A DNA stretch of 64,000 bases, from positions 1 to 64,000 of the forward strand of contig NZ_BOOF01000016.1 in assembly GCF_016863095.1 (NCBI RefSeq), given 5' to 3'. Numbering within the stretch: position 1 is the first letter of the stretch; the number at the start of each line of letters is the position of its first letter. The stretch comes from Microbispora siamensis (GTDB lineage Bacteria > Actinomycetota > Actinomycetes > Streptosporangiales > Streptosporangiaceae). Of the stretch, positions 36,107 to 45,272 are shown one piece after another. Under the pieces are notes generated by a model. It saw nothing but the letters and a program-made list of their open reading frames with translations. It was not told the origin of the DNA and did not search any database. The position numbers and the translations under genes are program-made.

Positions 36107-37336
36107 TCAGGCGGGGGCAGGGGCGGGGGCGGGGTGAAGGGTGGCGCGGCGGCGGGCGCGGGCGCGATAGCGGATCACCTGTACGGCCCCGAGCAGCCAG
36201 ATCGGATACTGCACGGCGAATGCCCAGCGGAAGTCGCTCTGCAGGTCCATGACGACCCCGACGAGCGCGATCAGGGACATCGAGGCGGCGAAGCCGCCGC
36301 CGTTGACGATGCCGGTCGCGACGCCGATGCGCTCGGCCGGGTTGAACGTGCGGGCGTAGTCGAAGCCGACCATCGAGCCCGGGCCGTTCGTGGCGAGGGC
36401 CAGCATGAGCAGCCCGAGCGTCCACAGCGGGGCGGGGCCGGGCCACAGGAGGACGAGCGTCCACGCGCCGGCCGTGGCGCCGATGACCGTGAGCACCATC
36501 CACGAGCGGCGCAGCGGGAAACGCCCCGCGAGGTGACCGAGCAGCGGCCCGCAGCCCATCGCGAGCAGCGTCAGCGTGGTCAGCAGCACGCCGGCCGTAC
36601 GCGGGGACAGGCCCTGGCCCTGCACGAGGAAGGGATAGCCCCACAGGATCGTGAAGGCCGCGGACGAGCACTGGGTGGCGGCGTGGGTCCACATCCCGAG
36701 GCGGGTGCCCGGCTCCGCCCAGGCCGCCCGCACGCCGAGCGCCGCGGGCGCGCGTTCCGGCCGCCGGTCGCGCAGGAAGAGGCCGACGGCGGCCAGCGCC
36801 ACCACCCCCAGGCCCGCCGCCCACAGGAAGGTCGGCGTCCAGCCGTACGCGTGCAGCGAGGTGATCAGCGGCACGGCCGACACGACCGCGCCGAACTGGC
36901 CCAGGATGCCGGTGAGCTGCACGATCAGCGGGTTGCGGCGGGCAGGGAACCAGACGTTGACCACCCGGATCACGCTGATGAACGTCATCGCGTCGCCGCA
37001 GCCGACCAGCACCCTCCCGGCGACGGCCGCCCCCAGACCGGTGGCGACGGCGAACAGAAGCTGGCCGAGGGCCATGACCGCCGCGCCGATGAGCAGCATG
37101 CGCTTGGAACCCAGGCGGTCGACCAGGACGCCGACGGGGATCTGCATGGCCGCGTAGACGAGCAGTTGCAGCATGGCGAGGGTGGACAGCGCCGCCGACC
37201 CGACCCCGAACCTCGTCGCCGCGTCGATCCCCGTCACGCCGAGCGACTGGCGGTGGAAGACCGCGACCATGTACGCGAGCACACCGGCGATCCAGTAGAT
37301 CAGGGCTTTGCGACTGTTCTCACCCGTGTGCACCAC
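36107..37336 (-). CDS. MFS transporter
   Basis: About 409 aa with twelve predicted membrane helices. The loop 2-3 motif reads GVLVDRLGSKRMLLIG and the first half contains GCGDAMTFISVIRVVNVWFPARRNPLIVQL, typical of the nitrate/sugar-phosphate type MFS group. Substrate unknown. The start is taken as GTG 37336 because TAAAAT (37350-37345) ends 8 nt before it, fitting a leaderless transcript; the frame stays open upstream to 37414 without a ribosome site. Confidence 0.87.
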   Translation of the reverse strand: MVHTGENSRKALIYWIAGVLAYMVAVFHRQSLGVTGIDAATRFGVGSAALSTLAMLQLLVYAAMQIPVGVLVDRLGSKRMLLIGAAVMALGQLLFAVATGLGAAVAGRVLVGCGDAMTFISVIRVVNVWFPARRNPLIVQLTGILGQFGAVVSAVPLITSLHAYGWTPTFLWAAGLGVVALAAVGLFLRDRRPERAPAALGVRAAWAEPGTRLGMWTHAATQCSSAAFTILWGYPFLVQGQGLSPRTAGVLLTTLTLLAMGCGPLLGHLAGRFPLRRSWMVLTVIGATAGAWTLVLLWPGPAPLWTLGLLMLALATNGPGSMVGFDYARTFNPAERIGVATGIVNGGGFAASMSLIALVGVVMDLQSDFRWAFAVQYPIWLLGAVQVIRYRARARRRATLHPAPAPAPA

Positions 37337-37390
37337 GTGGACACATTTTACCGTTATGCACTTCTTGCCCCTTGCGTGACCCCTATGACG

Positions 37391-37428
37391 CGTGCGCCGG
37401 AACGGCAGGGTCACCGTTCCGGCGCACG
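37391..37428 (-). terminator. 15-bp perfect hairpin after a truncated gene
   Basis: CGTGCGCCGGAACGG (37391-37405) and CCGTTCCGGCGCACG (37414-37428) flank an 8-nt loop, 12 nt beyond the stop of the remnant at 37441. Confidence 0.75.
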
Positions 37429-37440
37429 AGGACGGGAGTG

Positions 37441-37560
37441 TCAGGCGAGGGCGGGGACCCGCTCCTCCGGTGCCTCCTCGGCCGCGTCCTCGCCGTGCGA
37501 CAACCGCGGCAGCCAGTCGAGCCAGCGCGGCAGAAGCTCCACGAGCGAGGCTGAATGTCG
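37441..37560 (-). pseudogene. C-terminal remnant, probably of an MMPL-type transporter
   Basis: A minus-strand tail reads VELLPRWLDWLPRLSHGED and ends ERVPALA before TGA at 37443-37441. The LPRWLD...LPRL pattern resembles the C-terminus of actinobacterial MMPL lipid transporters. The upstream body of the gene is absent, cut off near the left end of the following IS element. Its own terminator is still in place. Confidence 0.45.
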
Positions 37561-37569
37561 GTGCATTCC

Positions 37570-38675
37570 GGTAGCGTGGTGGTCTGATTACAAGAAGTGA
37601 CCTGAATGTGGAGGGTGGGTGTGCGCCGGTCGTTCAAATTCCTGCTGCGCCCCACCAGCAGGCAGGCCGCCTCGCTCGCCGCCTGCCTTGAGGATCACCG
37701 GCAGCTCTATAACGCCGCTCTTGAGCACCGGCGCACCGCCTACCGCAAGGCGGGCGTGACGGTTCGCTACGGTGACCAGTCCGGGGAGTCGAAGCACATC
37801 CGCGCCGACGACCCAGACGGCCAGGGTCGTTGGTCGTTCTCGTCTCAGCAGGCCACTTTGCGCCGATTGGATAAGGCGTTCGCCGCGTTGTTCGCCCGTG
37901 TGAAGGCCGGTCGCACGCCCGGGTGAAGACGATCAGCGTGAAACGGGAAACGTCCCGCTGGTACGTGATCCTGTCGTGCGATGACGTGCCCGCGCAGCCG
38001 CTTCCCTCGACCGGTGCGGCGGCCGGTGTCGACATGGGCGTCGCCTCGCTGGTGACCACCAGCGACGGCGACCACCTGGACAACCCGCGCCACCTGAAAG
38101 CGTCCGCCGGACGTCTGGCCGCGGCCCAGCGGGCCCTCACCCTTAAGAATCGGGGGTCCAAGCGGCGCCGCAAGGCGGTGGCGAGAGTGGCGGCGCTGCA
38201 CGCGAAGGTCCGGCGTCAGCGCTTGGACGGCGCGCACAAGGCCGCCCTGGCACTGGTCCGGGCGTATGACGTGATCGTGCACGAGGATCTGCGGATCGCG
38301 AACATGACCCGCAGCGCGTCCGGCACGATCGACGCCCCCGGGCGGAACGTCGCGGCCAAGTCCGGGCTGAACCGGAGCATCCTGGACGCGGGTTGGGGGG
38401 TGTTCCTGCGGGTCCTCGCGTACAAGGCTGAAAGCGCCGGTCGCGAGCTGATCGCAGTTGATCCCCGCAACACCTCCCGCACCTGCTCGCGGTGCGGGCA
38501 CTGCGCGAAGGACAACCGCCTCACCCAAGCCCGGTTCCGATGCCAGGCGTGTGGCCACGAGGCGCACGCCGACGCGAACGCGGCCGAGAACATTCTCAGG
38601 GCAGGGCTTGCCCTTCGCGACGCTGCGGAAGCGGCCTAGCGAGAAGCCGCTCCCTTCAGGTAGCGGAGGAGTCAC
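37570..38675 (+). mobile_element. IS605/IS1341-type element carrying only a broken tnpB
   Basis: No tnpA is present. The right end holds CCGCT/AGCGG (38647-38666) around the typical CCCTTCAGG loop, followed by GGAGGAGTCAC ending near 38675. The left end is approximate, placed before the tnpB start where the MMPL remnant breaks off. The stretch 38676-38834 beyond it holds nothing recognisable except the GGAG site before the NUDIX gene. Confidence 0.65.
37606..38639 (+). pseudogene. tnpB: TnpB with central deletion, split into two frames
   Basis: Frame one (37606-37926) holds the N-terminal helix-turn-helix part (RRSFKFLLRPTSRQAASLA to FARVKAGRTPG). Frame two (GTG 37923 to 38639) starts with KTISVKRETSRWYV and carries the RuvC residues (GVDMGVASL, IVHEDLRIANM, HADANAAENI) and zinc finger (CSRCG, CQACG). 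In relatives about 50-60 residues lie between the two parts; they are missing here. The stop of frame one overlaps the GTG of frame two, so both halves could still be made, but a working nuclease is unlikely. Confidence 0.85.
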
Positions 38676-38834
38676 GACCTCCCCTTTTACGTCTGCTTCG
38701 ACGGTAGGAAGCGATCACGGGCGGGGCATCGGGCGTGCAGACCAGATCGCGCGTACTGCCCGGGGCGTACGCCCTCCTCCCCGCGATCTAGGGGAGATCC
38801 CTGACTAGGCTCAGGGCATGCGATCGGAGCTGCG

Positions 38835-39308
38835 ATGATCCCGGCGGACGCCTTCTACGCGGGGCTGTTCAAGGTGGCCGCCGCGGCGGCCGGTTTCCTC
38901 ACCGACTCCTCGGGGCGGGTCCTGCTCGTGAAGCCGGGCTATCGCGACCACTGGGGCTGGCCGGGCGGCCACGTCGACGAGGGCGAGTCGCCCGAGGCGG
39001 CCTGCGGCCGGGAGCTGGCCGAGGAGCTGGGCCTCACCCGGCCCGTGGGCCGCCTGCTCGTGGTCCAGTGGGTGCCGCCGCTGGACGACCGGCCGATCCC
39101 ACTGGTCCACTTCCTGTTCGACTGTGGCACGTTCGAGGACGGGACGGGCGTGGTCCTCCAGGAGGACGAGCTGGACGACTACGGGTTCTTCACGGCGGAG
39201 CAGGCCGTCTCCCTCATGCCGGCCTACCTGGTGGCCCGGCTGACGGCGGCGCAGCGGGCCCGCGCGACCGGCGAGACCGTCTACCTCCCTGCCGCCGTCG
39301 CCGAATAG
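38835..39308 (+). CDS. NUDIX hydrolase
   Basis: 157 aa with a full Nudix box (GGHVDEGESPEAACGRELAEE then LGL), which binds Mg2+ and cleaves nucleoside diphosphates linked to another moiety. VLLVKPGYRDHWGWPGG precedes it. GGAG lies 7 nt before ATG 38835. Substrate unknown. It is followed after 73 nt by a small coiled-coil gene. Confidence 0.93.
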   Translation: MIPADAFYAGLFKVAAAAAGFLTDSSGRVLLVKPGYRDHWGWPGGHVDEGESPEAACGRELAEELGLTRPVGRLLVVQWVPPLDDRPIPLVHFLFDCGTFEDGTGVVLQEDELDDYGFFTAEQAVSLMPAYLVARLTAAQRARATGETVYLPAAVAE

Positions 39309-39381
39309 TTTCCCGTCCCCGTGGAATGGGGTGGACGAACGCGCCATGGCGAACGCGAGTGACGCAACAGGACGGTGAGGC

Positions 39382-39606
39382 ATGGACGATCCGGAGCTCA
39401 AGAAGGAGCTCGACGAGGTGGACGCCCAGATCGAGCGCCTGCGCAAGGAGACCACGCAGATACGCGAGGAGATCGGGCAGAGCTGGGACGCGCCCACGGA
39501 CATGGCGGAGAAGGCCACCCTGCTGACCAACGTCGAGCAGCAGGAGGCGCTCATCGACGACCTGCAGGTCAGGCGCGAGCAGATCCTGCGGCGGATGAAG
39601 GGCTGA
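39382..39606 (+). CDS. Small coiled-coil protein
   Basis: 74 aa, highly charged and helical (KKELDEVDAQIERLRKETTQ), with heptad spacing of Leu and Ile in both halves, so probably a short dimeric coiled coil. GGTGAGG precedes ATG 39382. No family was recognised and no membrane segment or cysteine is present. It lies between NUDIX and a large regulator, same strand, with no overlap. Confidence 0.7.
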   Translation: MDDPELKKELDEVDAQIERLRKETTQIREEIGQSWDAPTDMAEKATLLTNVEQQEALIDDLQVRREQILRRMKG

Positions 39607-39696
39607 GCCCGCCCCGGGGTCCCCCGGTCGGGCGGAACAGCGTTTGTACGCTGGTATGAGCCACGACGTGGTGGCGTACCGGACGACGGGGGCGGC

Positions 39697-42135
39697 GTGG
39701 GCGTCATGACCGCGATGCGAACGAGGGTTGCCAGGGGGGAACCGGCCGGTCTGCCCGCGGAGGTGACCAGCTTCGTGGGGCGCCGGCACGAGCTGGCCGA
39801 GCTCAAGCGCCTGCTGGGGACCTCGCACGTGGTCACGCTGATCGGCGCGGGCGGGGTGGGGAAGACCCGCCTCGCGCTGCGGGCGGCCGAGGACGTCCGC
39901 CGGAGCTTCCCCGGCGGCGTACGGCTGGTCGAGCTGGCCGCGCTCGAAGATCCGGCCCTGCTCGTGCAGACCGTGGCCGAGGTGCTGTCGGTCAACGACC
40001 ACTCGACCCGGCCGCCGCTCGACGCGCTGGTCGAACGCCTGCGGGGCCGCCAGACCCTGATCGTGCTCGACAACTGCGAGCACGTCCTCGCCGAGTGCGC
40101 GGTGCTCGTGGACACGCTGGTCCGGGCGCTTCCCGACCTTCGGGTCCTCGCCACCAGCAGGCAGGCGCTCGGCATCGACGGCGAGCAGATCGTCGAGCTG
40201 GCGCCGCTGGCGATGCCCGCCCCGGGCGATCCGGCGGCGCCGCTCGCCGAGTCGGACGCGGTACGGCTGTTCGCCGAGCGGGCCGCCGCGGTCGTCCCCG
40301 AGTTCGAGGTGACCGAGGAGAACGAGGAGGCGGTGGCCGAGATCTGCCGCCGGCTCGACGGCCTGCCCCTGGCGATCGAGATGGCCGCCGTACGGCTGCG
40401 CGTCCTGTCGGTGAGCCAGGTGCTCGAACGGCTGGGCGACCGGTTCCGGCTGCTCACCGGCGGATCGCGGGCCGCGCTGCCTCGGCAGCGTACGCTGCGC
40501 GCGCTGTTCGAGTGGAGCTACGACCTGTGCACCGAGCAGGAGCGGCTGCTGTGGCAGCGGGTCTCGGTCTTCGCCGGGGGCCTGGACCTGGAGGCGGCCG
40601 AGCAGGTGTGCGCGGGCGACGGCATCGCCCGCGAGGACGTGCTCGAACTCGTCGCGGGGCTGGTCGACAAGTCGGTCCTGCTCCGCAGGGAGTACGACGG
40701 GGCGGTCCGCTACTGCCTGCTCGACACGGTGCGGCAGTTCGGCCGTGAGCTGCTGGCCGCCTCAGGGAACGAGGCGACGCTGCACCGGCGCCACCGCGAC
40801 TACTACCGGAAGATCACCTCACGGGCCTGGGCGGAGCTGTTCAGCGCCGCCCAGCAGTCGTGGGTGGAACGCCTGCAGCGCGACCACGCCAACCTCCGCA
40901 AGGCCCTGGGCTGGTCGCTGCGCGAGCCGGGAGAGGCCGAGACGGGCCTGGCGATGACCGCGGAACTGCTCTACCACTGGAGCGGCTACCACCTGTCGGA
41001 GGGCGCCGGCTGGTTCGACCGGAGCCTGGCCGCCGCGACGGAACCCGGCGAGGTGCGGGCCCACGCCCTGTGGGCGGGCGCCTGGATCGCCCTGCTGAGG
41101 GACGACTGCGTCACCACGCTCGCACGGCTGAAGGAGGCCACGGCGATCGCCGAGCGGCTCGGGCTGCGGGTGACGCTCGGCTATATCGCGTTCCTGTCCG
41201 GCATGGCGGCCGTGTGCGGGGGCGACCTGGAGACGGGCATGCGGCGATACGAGGAGGCGGCGGCCGCTCACCGCGCCGTCGGCAACCCCATCGGTCTCGC
41301 GCTCGCACTCAACCGGCTCGCCCTGGCCAACGCGTTCCTCGGCCGCCCGGCCGCCCGTGACCTCGCCGAGGAGTGCGTGGCTCTGTGCGACCTGTACGGC
41401 GAGGGATGGCACCGGGCGTACGCGCTGCTGGCGCTCGCGATGGACGCCTGGCACCGGGACGACATGCGCGCGGCCTGCGAGATAGACAACGAGAGCCTGC
41501 GCTACAACACGGCGGTCGGCGACCAGCTCGGCATGGGCATGAACCTGGAGGCCCACGCCTGGTTCGCCGCCGGAGAGCAGGAGTACGAGCGGGCGGCCCG
41601 GCTGCTCGGCGTCGTACGGACCTTCTGGCGGGCCGTCGGCGCGCGGCTGGCGGAGTTCCGCTACATGAGCCGCTGTCACGACGAGTGCGAGGCGGTCACC
41701 CGAGAGGCGTTGGGCGAGGCCGCCTTCCAGGCCGAGGTGTCCCGGGGCGCGGCCCTGACACGGGAGGAGGCGCTCACGTACGCCCTGCGCGAGCGGACCC
41801 CCGCCGCCCGCGCGCCCGCGCCGTTCGAGGGCCGGATCGCACCGCTGACGCGCCGGGAGACGGAGATCGCGCACCTTGTCGCCGAGGGACTGAGCAACAA
41901 GGACATCGCGGGCAGACTCGTCATCTCCCAGCGCACCGCGGAAGGCCACATCGAGCACATCCTGGACAAGCTCGGGTTCAAGTCGCGCGCCCAGGTCGCC
42001 GCCTGGCTGAAGGAGCGGCTGAGCGAGCGCCCGGCCAACCCGGCCAACCCGGCCGGCCCGGCCGCGGACGGCGCGAGCGGCCCGACGAGCGGGCCGGTCA
42101 GCGGAGGGCGTACACCGGCAGCTCGAACCACGTGA
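39697..42135 (+). CDS. ATPase-LuxR transcriptional regulator
   Basis: 812 aa. An NB-ARC/AAA-type ATPase starts after VTSFVGRRHELAELK, with Walker A LIGAGGVGKTRLAL and Walker B TLIVLDNCEHVLAE. A helical, TPR-like middle follows (about 360-680). The LuxR helix-turn-helix lies near 720-775 (LTRRETEIAHLVAEGLSNKDIA, then ISQRTAEGHIEHIL). Such STAND-type regulators switch on by ligand-driven ATP-dependent assembly. GTG 39697 and ATG 39706 are both possible starts. The last 38 nt overlap the convergent HATPase gene. Targets unknown. Confidence 0.93.
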   Translation: MGVMTAMRTRVARGEPAGLPAEVTSFVGRRHELAELKRLLGTSHVVTLIGAGGVGKTRLALRAAEDVRRSFPGGVRLVELAALEDPALLVQTVAEVLSVNDHSTRPPLDALVERLRGRQTLIVLDNCEHVLAECAVLVDTLVRALPDLRVLATSRQALGIDGEQIVELAPLAMPAPGDPAAPLAESDAVRLFAERAAAVVPEFEVTEENEEAVAEICRRLDGLPLAIEMAAVRLRVLSVSQVLERLGDRFRLLTGGSRAALPRQRTLRALFEWSYDLCTEQERLLWQRVSVFAGGLDLEAAEQVCAGDGIAREDVLELVAGLVDKSVLLRREYDGAVRYCLLDTVRQFGRELLAASGNEATLHRRHRDYYRKITSRAWAELFSAAQQSWVERLQRDHANLRKALGWSLREPGEAETGLAMTAELLYHWSGYHLSEGAGWFDRSLAAATEPGEVRAHALWAGAWIALLRDDCVTTLARLKEATAIAERLGLRVTLGYIAFLSGMAAVCGGDLETGMRRYEEAAAAHRAVGNPIGLALALNRLALANAFLGRPAARDLAEECVALCDLYGEGWHRAYALLALAMDAWHRDDMRAACEIDNESLRYNTAVGDQLGMGMNLEAHAWFAAGEQEYERAARLLGVVRTFWRAVGARLAEFRYMSRCHDECEAVTREALGEAAFQAEVSRGAALTREEALTYALRERTPAARAPAPFEGRIAPLTRRETEIAHLVAEGLSNKDIAGRLVISQRTAEGHIEHILDKLGFKSRAQVAAWLKERLSERPANPANPAGPAADGASGPTSGPVSGGRTPAARTT

Positions 42136-42661
42136 TCTTGCCCTGCCGGGTGCGCTCCGCGCCCCAGCAACAGGCCAGCGAGTCCAGCAGCCGCAGTCCG
42201 CGCCCGTGCTCGTCGCCGGCGGACGGCCGGGCCATCTCGGGCATCGTGCCGTCGCAGTCCTCCACCTCGCAGCGCAGCAGCCCCTCGACGGCCGACAGCC
42301 GTACGACGAGGTCGCCGCAGCAGGTGTGGCACAGCACGTTCGTGACCAGTTCGCTCACCAACAGCCGCGTCACGTCGGACAGGTTCTCCATGCCCCAGGC
42401 GCTCAGGCGCTCACCGACCAGCCGCCGGGCCCGCCCGGCGGCGGTGGCGTCGGTGGGCAGCCGCCAGGACGCCACCTCGACGTCGGGGTCGTCCACGAGC
42501 TGGATCGCGAGGTCGCCGACCCGCTGCCGCAGCGTCTCCCAGCGGTGACGGACCGCGGAGTGCCGGCGTGACGGGACGGCGGGTGCGTGGCCGTCCTGTG
42601 CTGATGACGGTGACGCGGATGACGGTGATTCGTCTCGGACGGGACAGTAGATCAAACTCAT
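42098..42661 (-). CDS. HATPase-domain protein, RsbW/SpoIIAB-like
   Basis: 187 aa from ATG 42661, which overlaps the upstream stop (ATGA). The GHKL fold shows the N-box LVSELVTNVLCHT and then EDCDGTMPEMARP and GRGLRLLDSLA, as in actinobacterial anti-sigma-like regulators. The usual N-box ending VTNAVRHA reads VTNVLCHT. It may bind a STAS protein or sigma factor; no such partner is adjacent, though a SpoIIE phosphatase lies at 26242-27780. It is coupled to DUF5999 and its 3' end overlaps the LuxR gene. Confidence 0.87.
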   Translation of the reverse strand: MSLIYCPVRDESPSSASPSSAQDGHAPAVPSRRHSAVRHRWETLRQRVGDLAIQLVDDPDVEVASWRLPTDATAAGRARRLVGERLSAWGMENLSDVTRLLVSELVTNVLCHTCCGDLVVRLSAVEGLLRCEVEDCDGTMPEMARPSAGDEHGRGLRLLDSLACCWGAERTRQGKITWFELPVYALR

Positions 42662-42849
42662 GCGGCACACCCCAGAGATGCGCGAGCGGGGATGCTGCGA
42701 CCGTCCGGCATGAGCTCACCACTGTCGTCGAAGAGCACCACGCCGTTGCAGAGCAGACCCCATCCCTGCTCCGGGTGGAAGGCGATCAGACAGGCCGCGT
42801 CGCGGTCGGGTGCGTCCGCCGGCGGGCACTGAGGGTGGTGCTGGCACAT
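42658..42849 (-). CDS. DUF5999 family small protein
   Basis: 63 aa with the pattern CQHHPQCPPADAPDRDAA, then HPEQGWGLLCNGVVLFDD and DGRSIP, as in Streptomyces DUF5999 proteins. Two N-terminal Cys and several His could bind a metal. GGGGGA precedes ATG 42849. It is translationally coupled to the HATPase gene, as I recall for its homologues. The gap 42850-43012 is AT-richer and presumably holds the promoter. Confidence 0.85.
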   Translation of the reverse strand: MCQHHPQCPPADAPDRDAACLIAFHPEQGWGLLCNGVVLFDDSGELMPDGRSIPARASLGCAA

Positions 42850-43012
42850 GATCGGTCCCCCTGACTCTCATGCACTCTTTGAGACGTTTTCAGACTGCCT
42901 TCTCGCGCCTTGGGGTGGGGAGGGGGAAAACACCCGTATCGATACCTGTTCGAGGCATACGTACGTAGTGGGTGCTGGCTGGGTCGGCGGCGGGTAAAGC
43001 GCCGTAAGGCCC

Positions 43013-44110
43013 TCACTCGTCCAGGGAGATCGCGTCCTTGGCGCGATCGACCGATTCCTCGGAGGCCCCACGGCCGGGGTTTTCCGTGGCCAGCGCCTGG
43101 TTGAGCGCCACGAAGGGCCGCATCCGCCGCTCGTAGCGGGCGAAGGCGGCCTCGTGCGTGCCTCCCGCCAGCTCGGCGGCCAGCACGTACGCGCCCACCA
43201 GGGCGAGGCTCGTGCCCTGCCCGGACAGAGGGGAGGGGCAGTAGGCGGCGTCGCCGACGAGCGCGATCCGTCCCGACGACCACCGGTCCATGGTGATCTG
43301 GGCCATCGAGTCGCAGTAGAAGTCGCCCGCCTCCTCCATGCCCTTCAGCACCCTCGGCGTCTCCCCGCCCGCACCCGCGAACGCCTCGGCCAGGGCCGCG
43401 CGCAGCCGGGCGGGGTCCCGATGGTCGAGCGGCTCGGACTGGAAGCCGAGGCTGACCCGCAGCTCCGTGTTCCCCCGGACCGGGAAGATCCCGTATCCGC
43501 GCTCGCCGTCCTGCATCCAGACCTGCCAGTCCTCCAGCCCGAGGAAGTTGTCCATGCCGAACACGGCCAGGTAGGTCCCCAGGTGGTGGACGAACTCCTG
43601 CTCCGGCCCGAAGGCCAGCCGCCGGACCGTGGAGTGCAGTCCGTCCGCGCCCACCACGAGGTCGTACCGGCGCGGCTCGGCGTGCTCGAACCGGGCCAGC
43701 ACGCCCCGCTCGTCCTGCTCCAGCGCGGTGATCGAGTCACCGAACAGGTACGTGACCTCCCCGCGCGTCCGCTCGTACAGCAGGCGGGTGAGGTCCTCGC
43801 GCAGCAGTTCGATGTCGTCGTTGTCGAGCCGACCGCTGCTGTAGGTCGTCTCCTCCGAACGCATGATCTCGTTGCCCTCGCCGTCGTACACCGACATGCC
43901 GCGGTGGGTGGTGCGCAGGCGCCGCGCCTCGTCGAGTACGCCGGTGCGGCCGGCGACCTCCAGCGCGACGCCGCGGATGTCGATCGCCTGCCCTCCCGAG
44001 CGGAGGCCGGGTGCGCGCTCCACCACGGTCGGGGTGAAGCCGTGGCGGCGCAGCCAGTAGGCGAGCGTGATCCCCGCGACACCGGCGCCGGAGACGAGCA
44101 CGTTGGTCAT
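43013..44110 (-). CDS. FAD-dependent monooxygenase (PHBH/TetX type)
   Basis: 365 aa. The FAD-binding GxGxxG reads LVSGAGVAGITLAYWLRRHG, the DG motif is VVGADGLHSTVRR, and the GD motif is ALVGDAAYCPSPLSGQG. These class A flavin monooxygenases hydroxylate aromatic compounds; some inactivate tetracycline or rifampicin. The divergent GntR-TetR fusion gene probably controls it. The overlap of drug resistance and catabolism in this family means the substrate is open. Confidence 0.9.
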   Translation of the reverse strand: MTNVLVSGAGVAGITLAYWLRRHGFTPTVVERAPGLRSGGQAIDIRGVALEVAGRTGVLDEARRLRTTHRGMSVYDGEGNEIMRSEETTYSSGRLDNDDIELLREDLTRLLYERTRGEVTYLFGDSITALEQDERGVLARFEHAEPRRYDLVVGADGLHSTVRRLAFGPEQEFVHHLGTYLAVFGMDNFLGLEDWQVWMQDGERGYGIFPVRGNTELRVSLGFQSEPLDHRDPARLRAALAEAFAGAGGETPRVLKGMEEAGDFYCDSMAQITMDRWSSGRIALVGDAAYCPSPLSGQGTSLALVGAYVLAAELAGGTHEAAFARYERRMRPFVALNQALATENPGRGASEESVDRAKDAISLDE

Positions 44111-44198
44111 CGAAGCTCCCTTGGGGGTGTGGATGCCGTATGTGCAGTGAATGTACGCTGTACGCCCACATCGTTCAAGCTGGGATTTTGGCGAGTAT

Positions 44199-44233
44199 CT
44201 GTACTAGAACAGCTAGATTCTGTCCTAGTACAG
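44199..44233. promoter_or_regulatory. Operator of the GntR-TetR regulator
   Basis: Arms CTGTACTAGAACAG (44199-44212) and CTGTCCTAGTACAG (44220-44233) form an inverted repeat with 13 of 14 positions matching around a 7-nt centre. The palindrome ends right at the GGGAGG ribosome site of the regulator gene, a position fit for autorepression. Confidence 0.75.
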
Positions 44234-44246
44234 GGAGGAGATCGAG

Positions 44247-45263
44247 GTGACACCGCCGTATGCGAGGATCGCCGCCGAACTCAGGCGCAGGATCACCGAG
44301 GGCGAGCTGGCGCCCGGCGATCGGGTGCCATCGACCCGGCAGGTGGCCGCGCAGTGGGGGGTCGCGCTCGCCACCGCCACGAGGGCGCTCGCCGAGCTGC
44401 GCAGGGAAGGGCTCGTCCGTGCGGAATCCCGCGTCGGCACGGTCGTCGCGGAGCCGCCCCCGGCCCTCCCGCCCGCGTCGGGAGCCGCCGCACCGCCGGG
44501 AGATCGGGTACGCGTCGCGGCGCCCGCCCCACGTGATGGCGACGCGGCCCGGCGGCGGCCGGGCGCGGGGGCCGAACGCGAGCTGACCCGCGAGCGCGTC
44601 GTGCGGGCGGCCATCGAGATCGCCGACGCGGAGGGGCTGCCGGCGCTGTCGATGCGCGGTGTGGCGGCCCGGCTCGGGGTCGCGGCCATGTCGCCGTACC
44701 GGTACGTCGGAAGCAAGGACGACCTGATCCTGCTCATGGCGGACGCCGCCTTCGGCGAGCTGGGCTACCCCGGCGATGCCCCCGAGGGCTGGCGGGAACG
44801 GCTGGAGATCGCGGGCCGTACGCTGTGGGCGATCTTCCGGCGGCATCCGTGGCTGGCGCAGCTCAGCCCGCTCGGCAGGCCGCTGGCGCTGCCCGGGCTG
44901 ACCGTGCACGCCGACTGGGCGCTGGCCGCCCTCGACGGCCTCGGCCTCGATCCGGCGACCGTGCTCGACGTCCACATCCTGCTCTACAGCCACGTGCAGG
45001 GCCTCGCGATCAACCTGGAGCGCGAGGCGCAGATCGCGGCGGCGACCGGGCTGTCCGAGGAGCAGTGGATGGACGTCCAGGGGCCGGCGCTGAGCGCCAT
45101 CGCGAGGTCGGGGCGCTACCCGGCCTTCGCCAAGGTCATCGGCGGCCTGGGCGAGGACGGGTACGACTTCCGCCTCGACGACCTGTTCGAGCTCGGCATG
45201 CGGCTCCTGCTCGACGGCGTCACCTGCCTGGTGGAGCGGAGCCGCGCCTCCGGGCGTGATTAA
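44247..45263 (+). CDS. GntR-TetR double-HTH fusion regulator
   Basis: 338 aa from GTG 44247. Residues about 1-72 are a GntR winged helix (IAAELRRRITEGELAPGDRVPS, then TRALAELRREGLVRAES). After a Pro/Ala linker, about 112-165 is a TetR helix-turn-helix (VVRAAIEIADAEGLPALSMRGVAARLGV, AMSPYRYVGSKDDL) followed by a TetR C-terminal ligand domain (DUF1956-like or TetR_C). The protein thus has two DNA-binding heads. It is divergent from the flavin monooxygenase and has a long operator in its leader. Confidence 0.92.
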   Translation: MTPPYARIAAELRRRITEGELAPGDRVPSTRQVAAQWGVALATATRALAELRREGLVRAESRVGTVVAEPPPALPPASGAAAPPGDRVRVAAPAPRDGDAARRRPGAGAERELTRERVVRAAIEIADAEGLPALSMRGVAARLGVAAMSPYRYVGSKDDLILLMADAAFGELGYPGDAPEGWRERLEIAGRTLWAIFRRHPWLAQLSPLGRPLALPGLTVHADWALAALDGLGLDPATVLDVHILLYSHVQGLAINLEREAQIAAATGLSEEQWMDVQGPALSAIARSGRYPAFAKVIGGLGEDGYDFRLDDLFELGMRLLLDGVTCLVERSRASGRD

Positions 45264-45272
45264 AGTGGCGGC

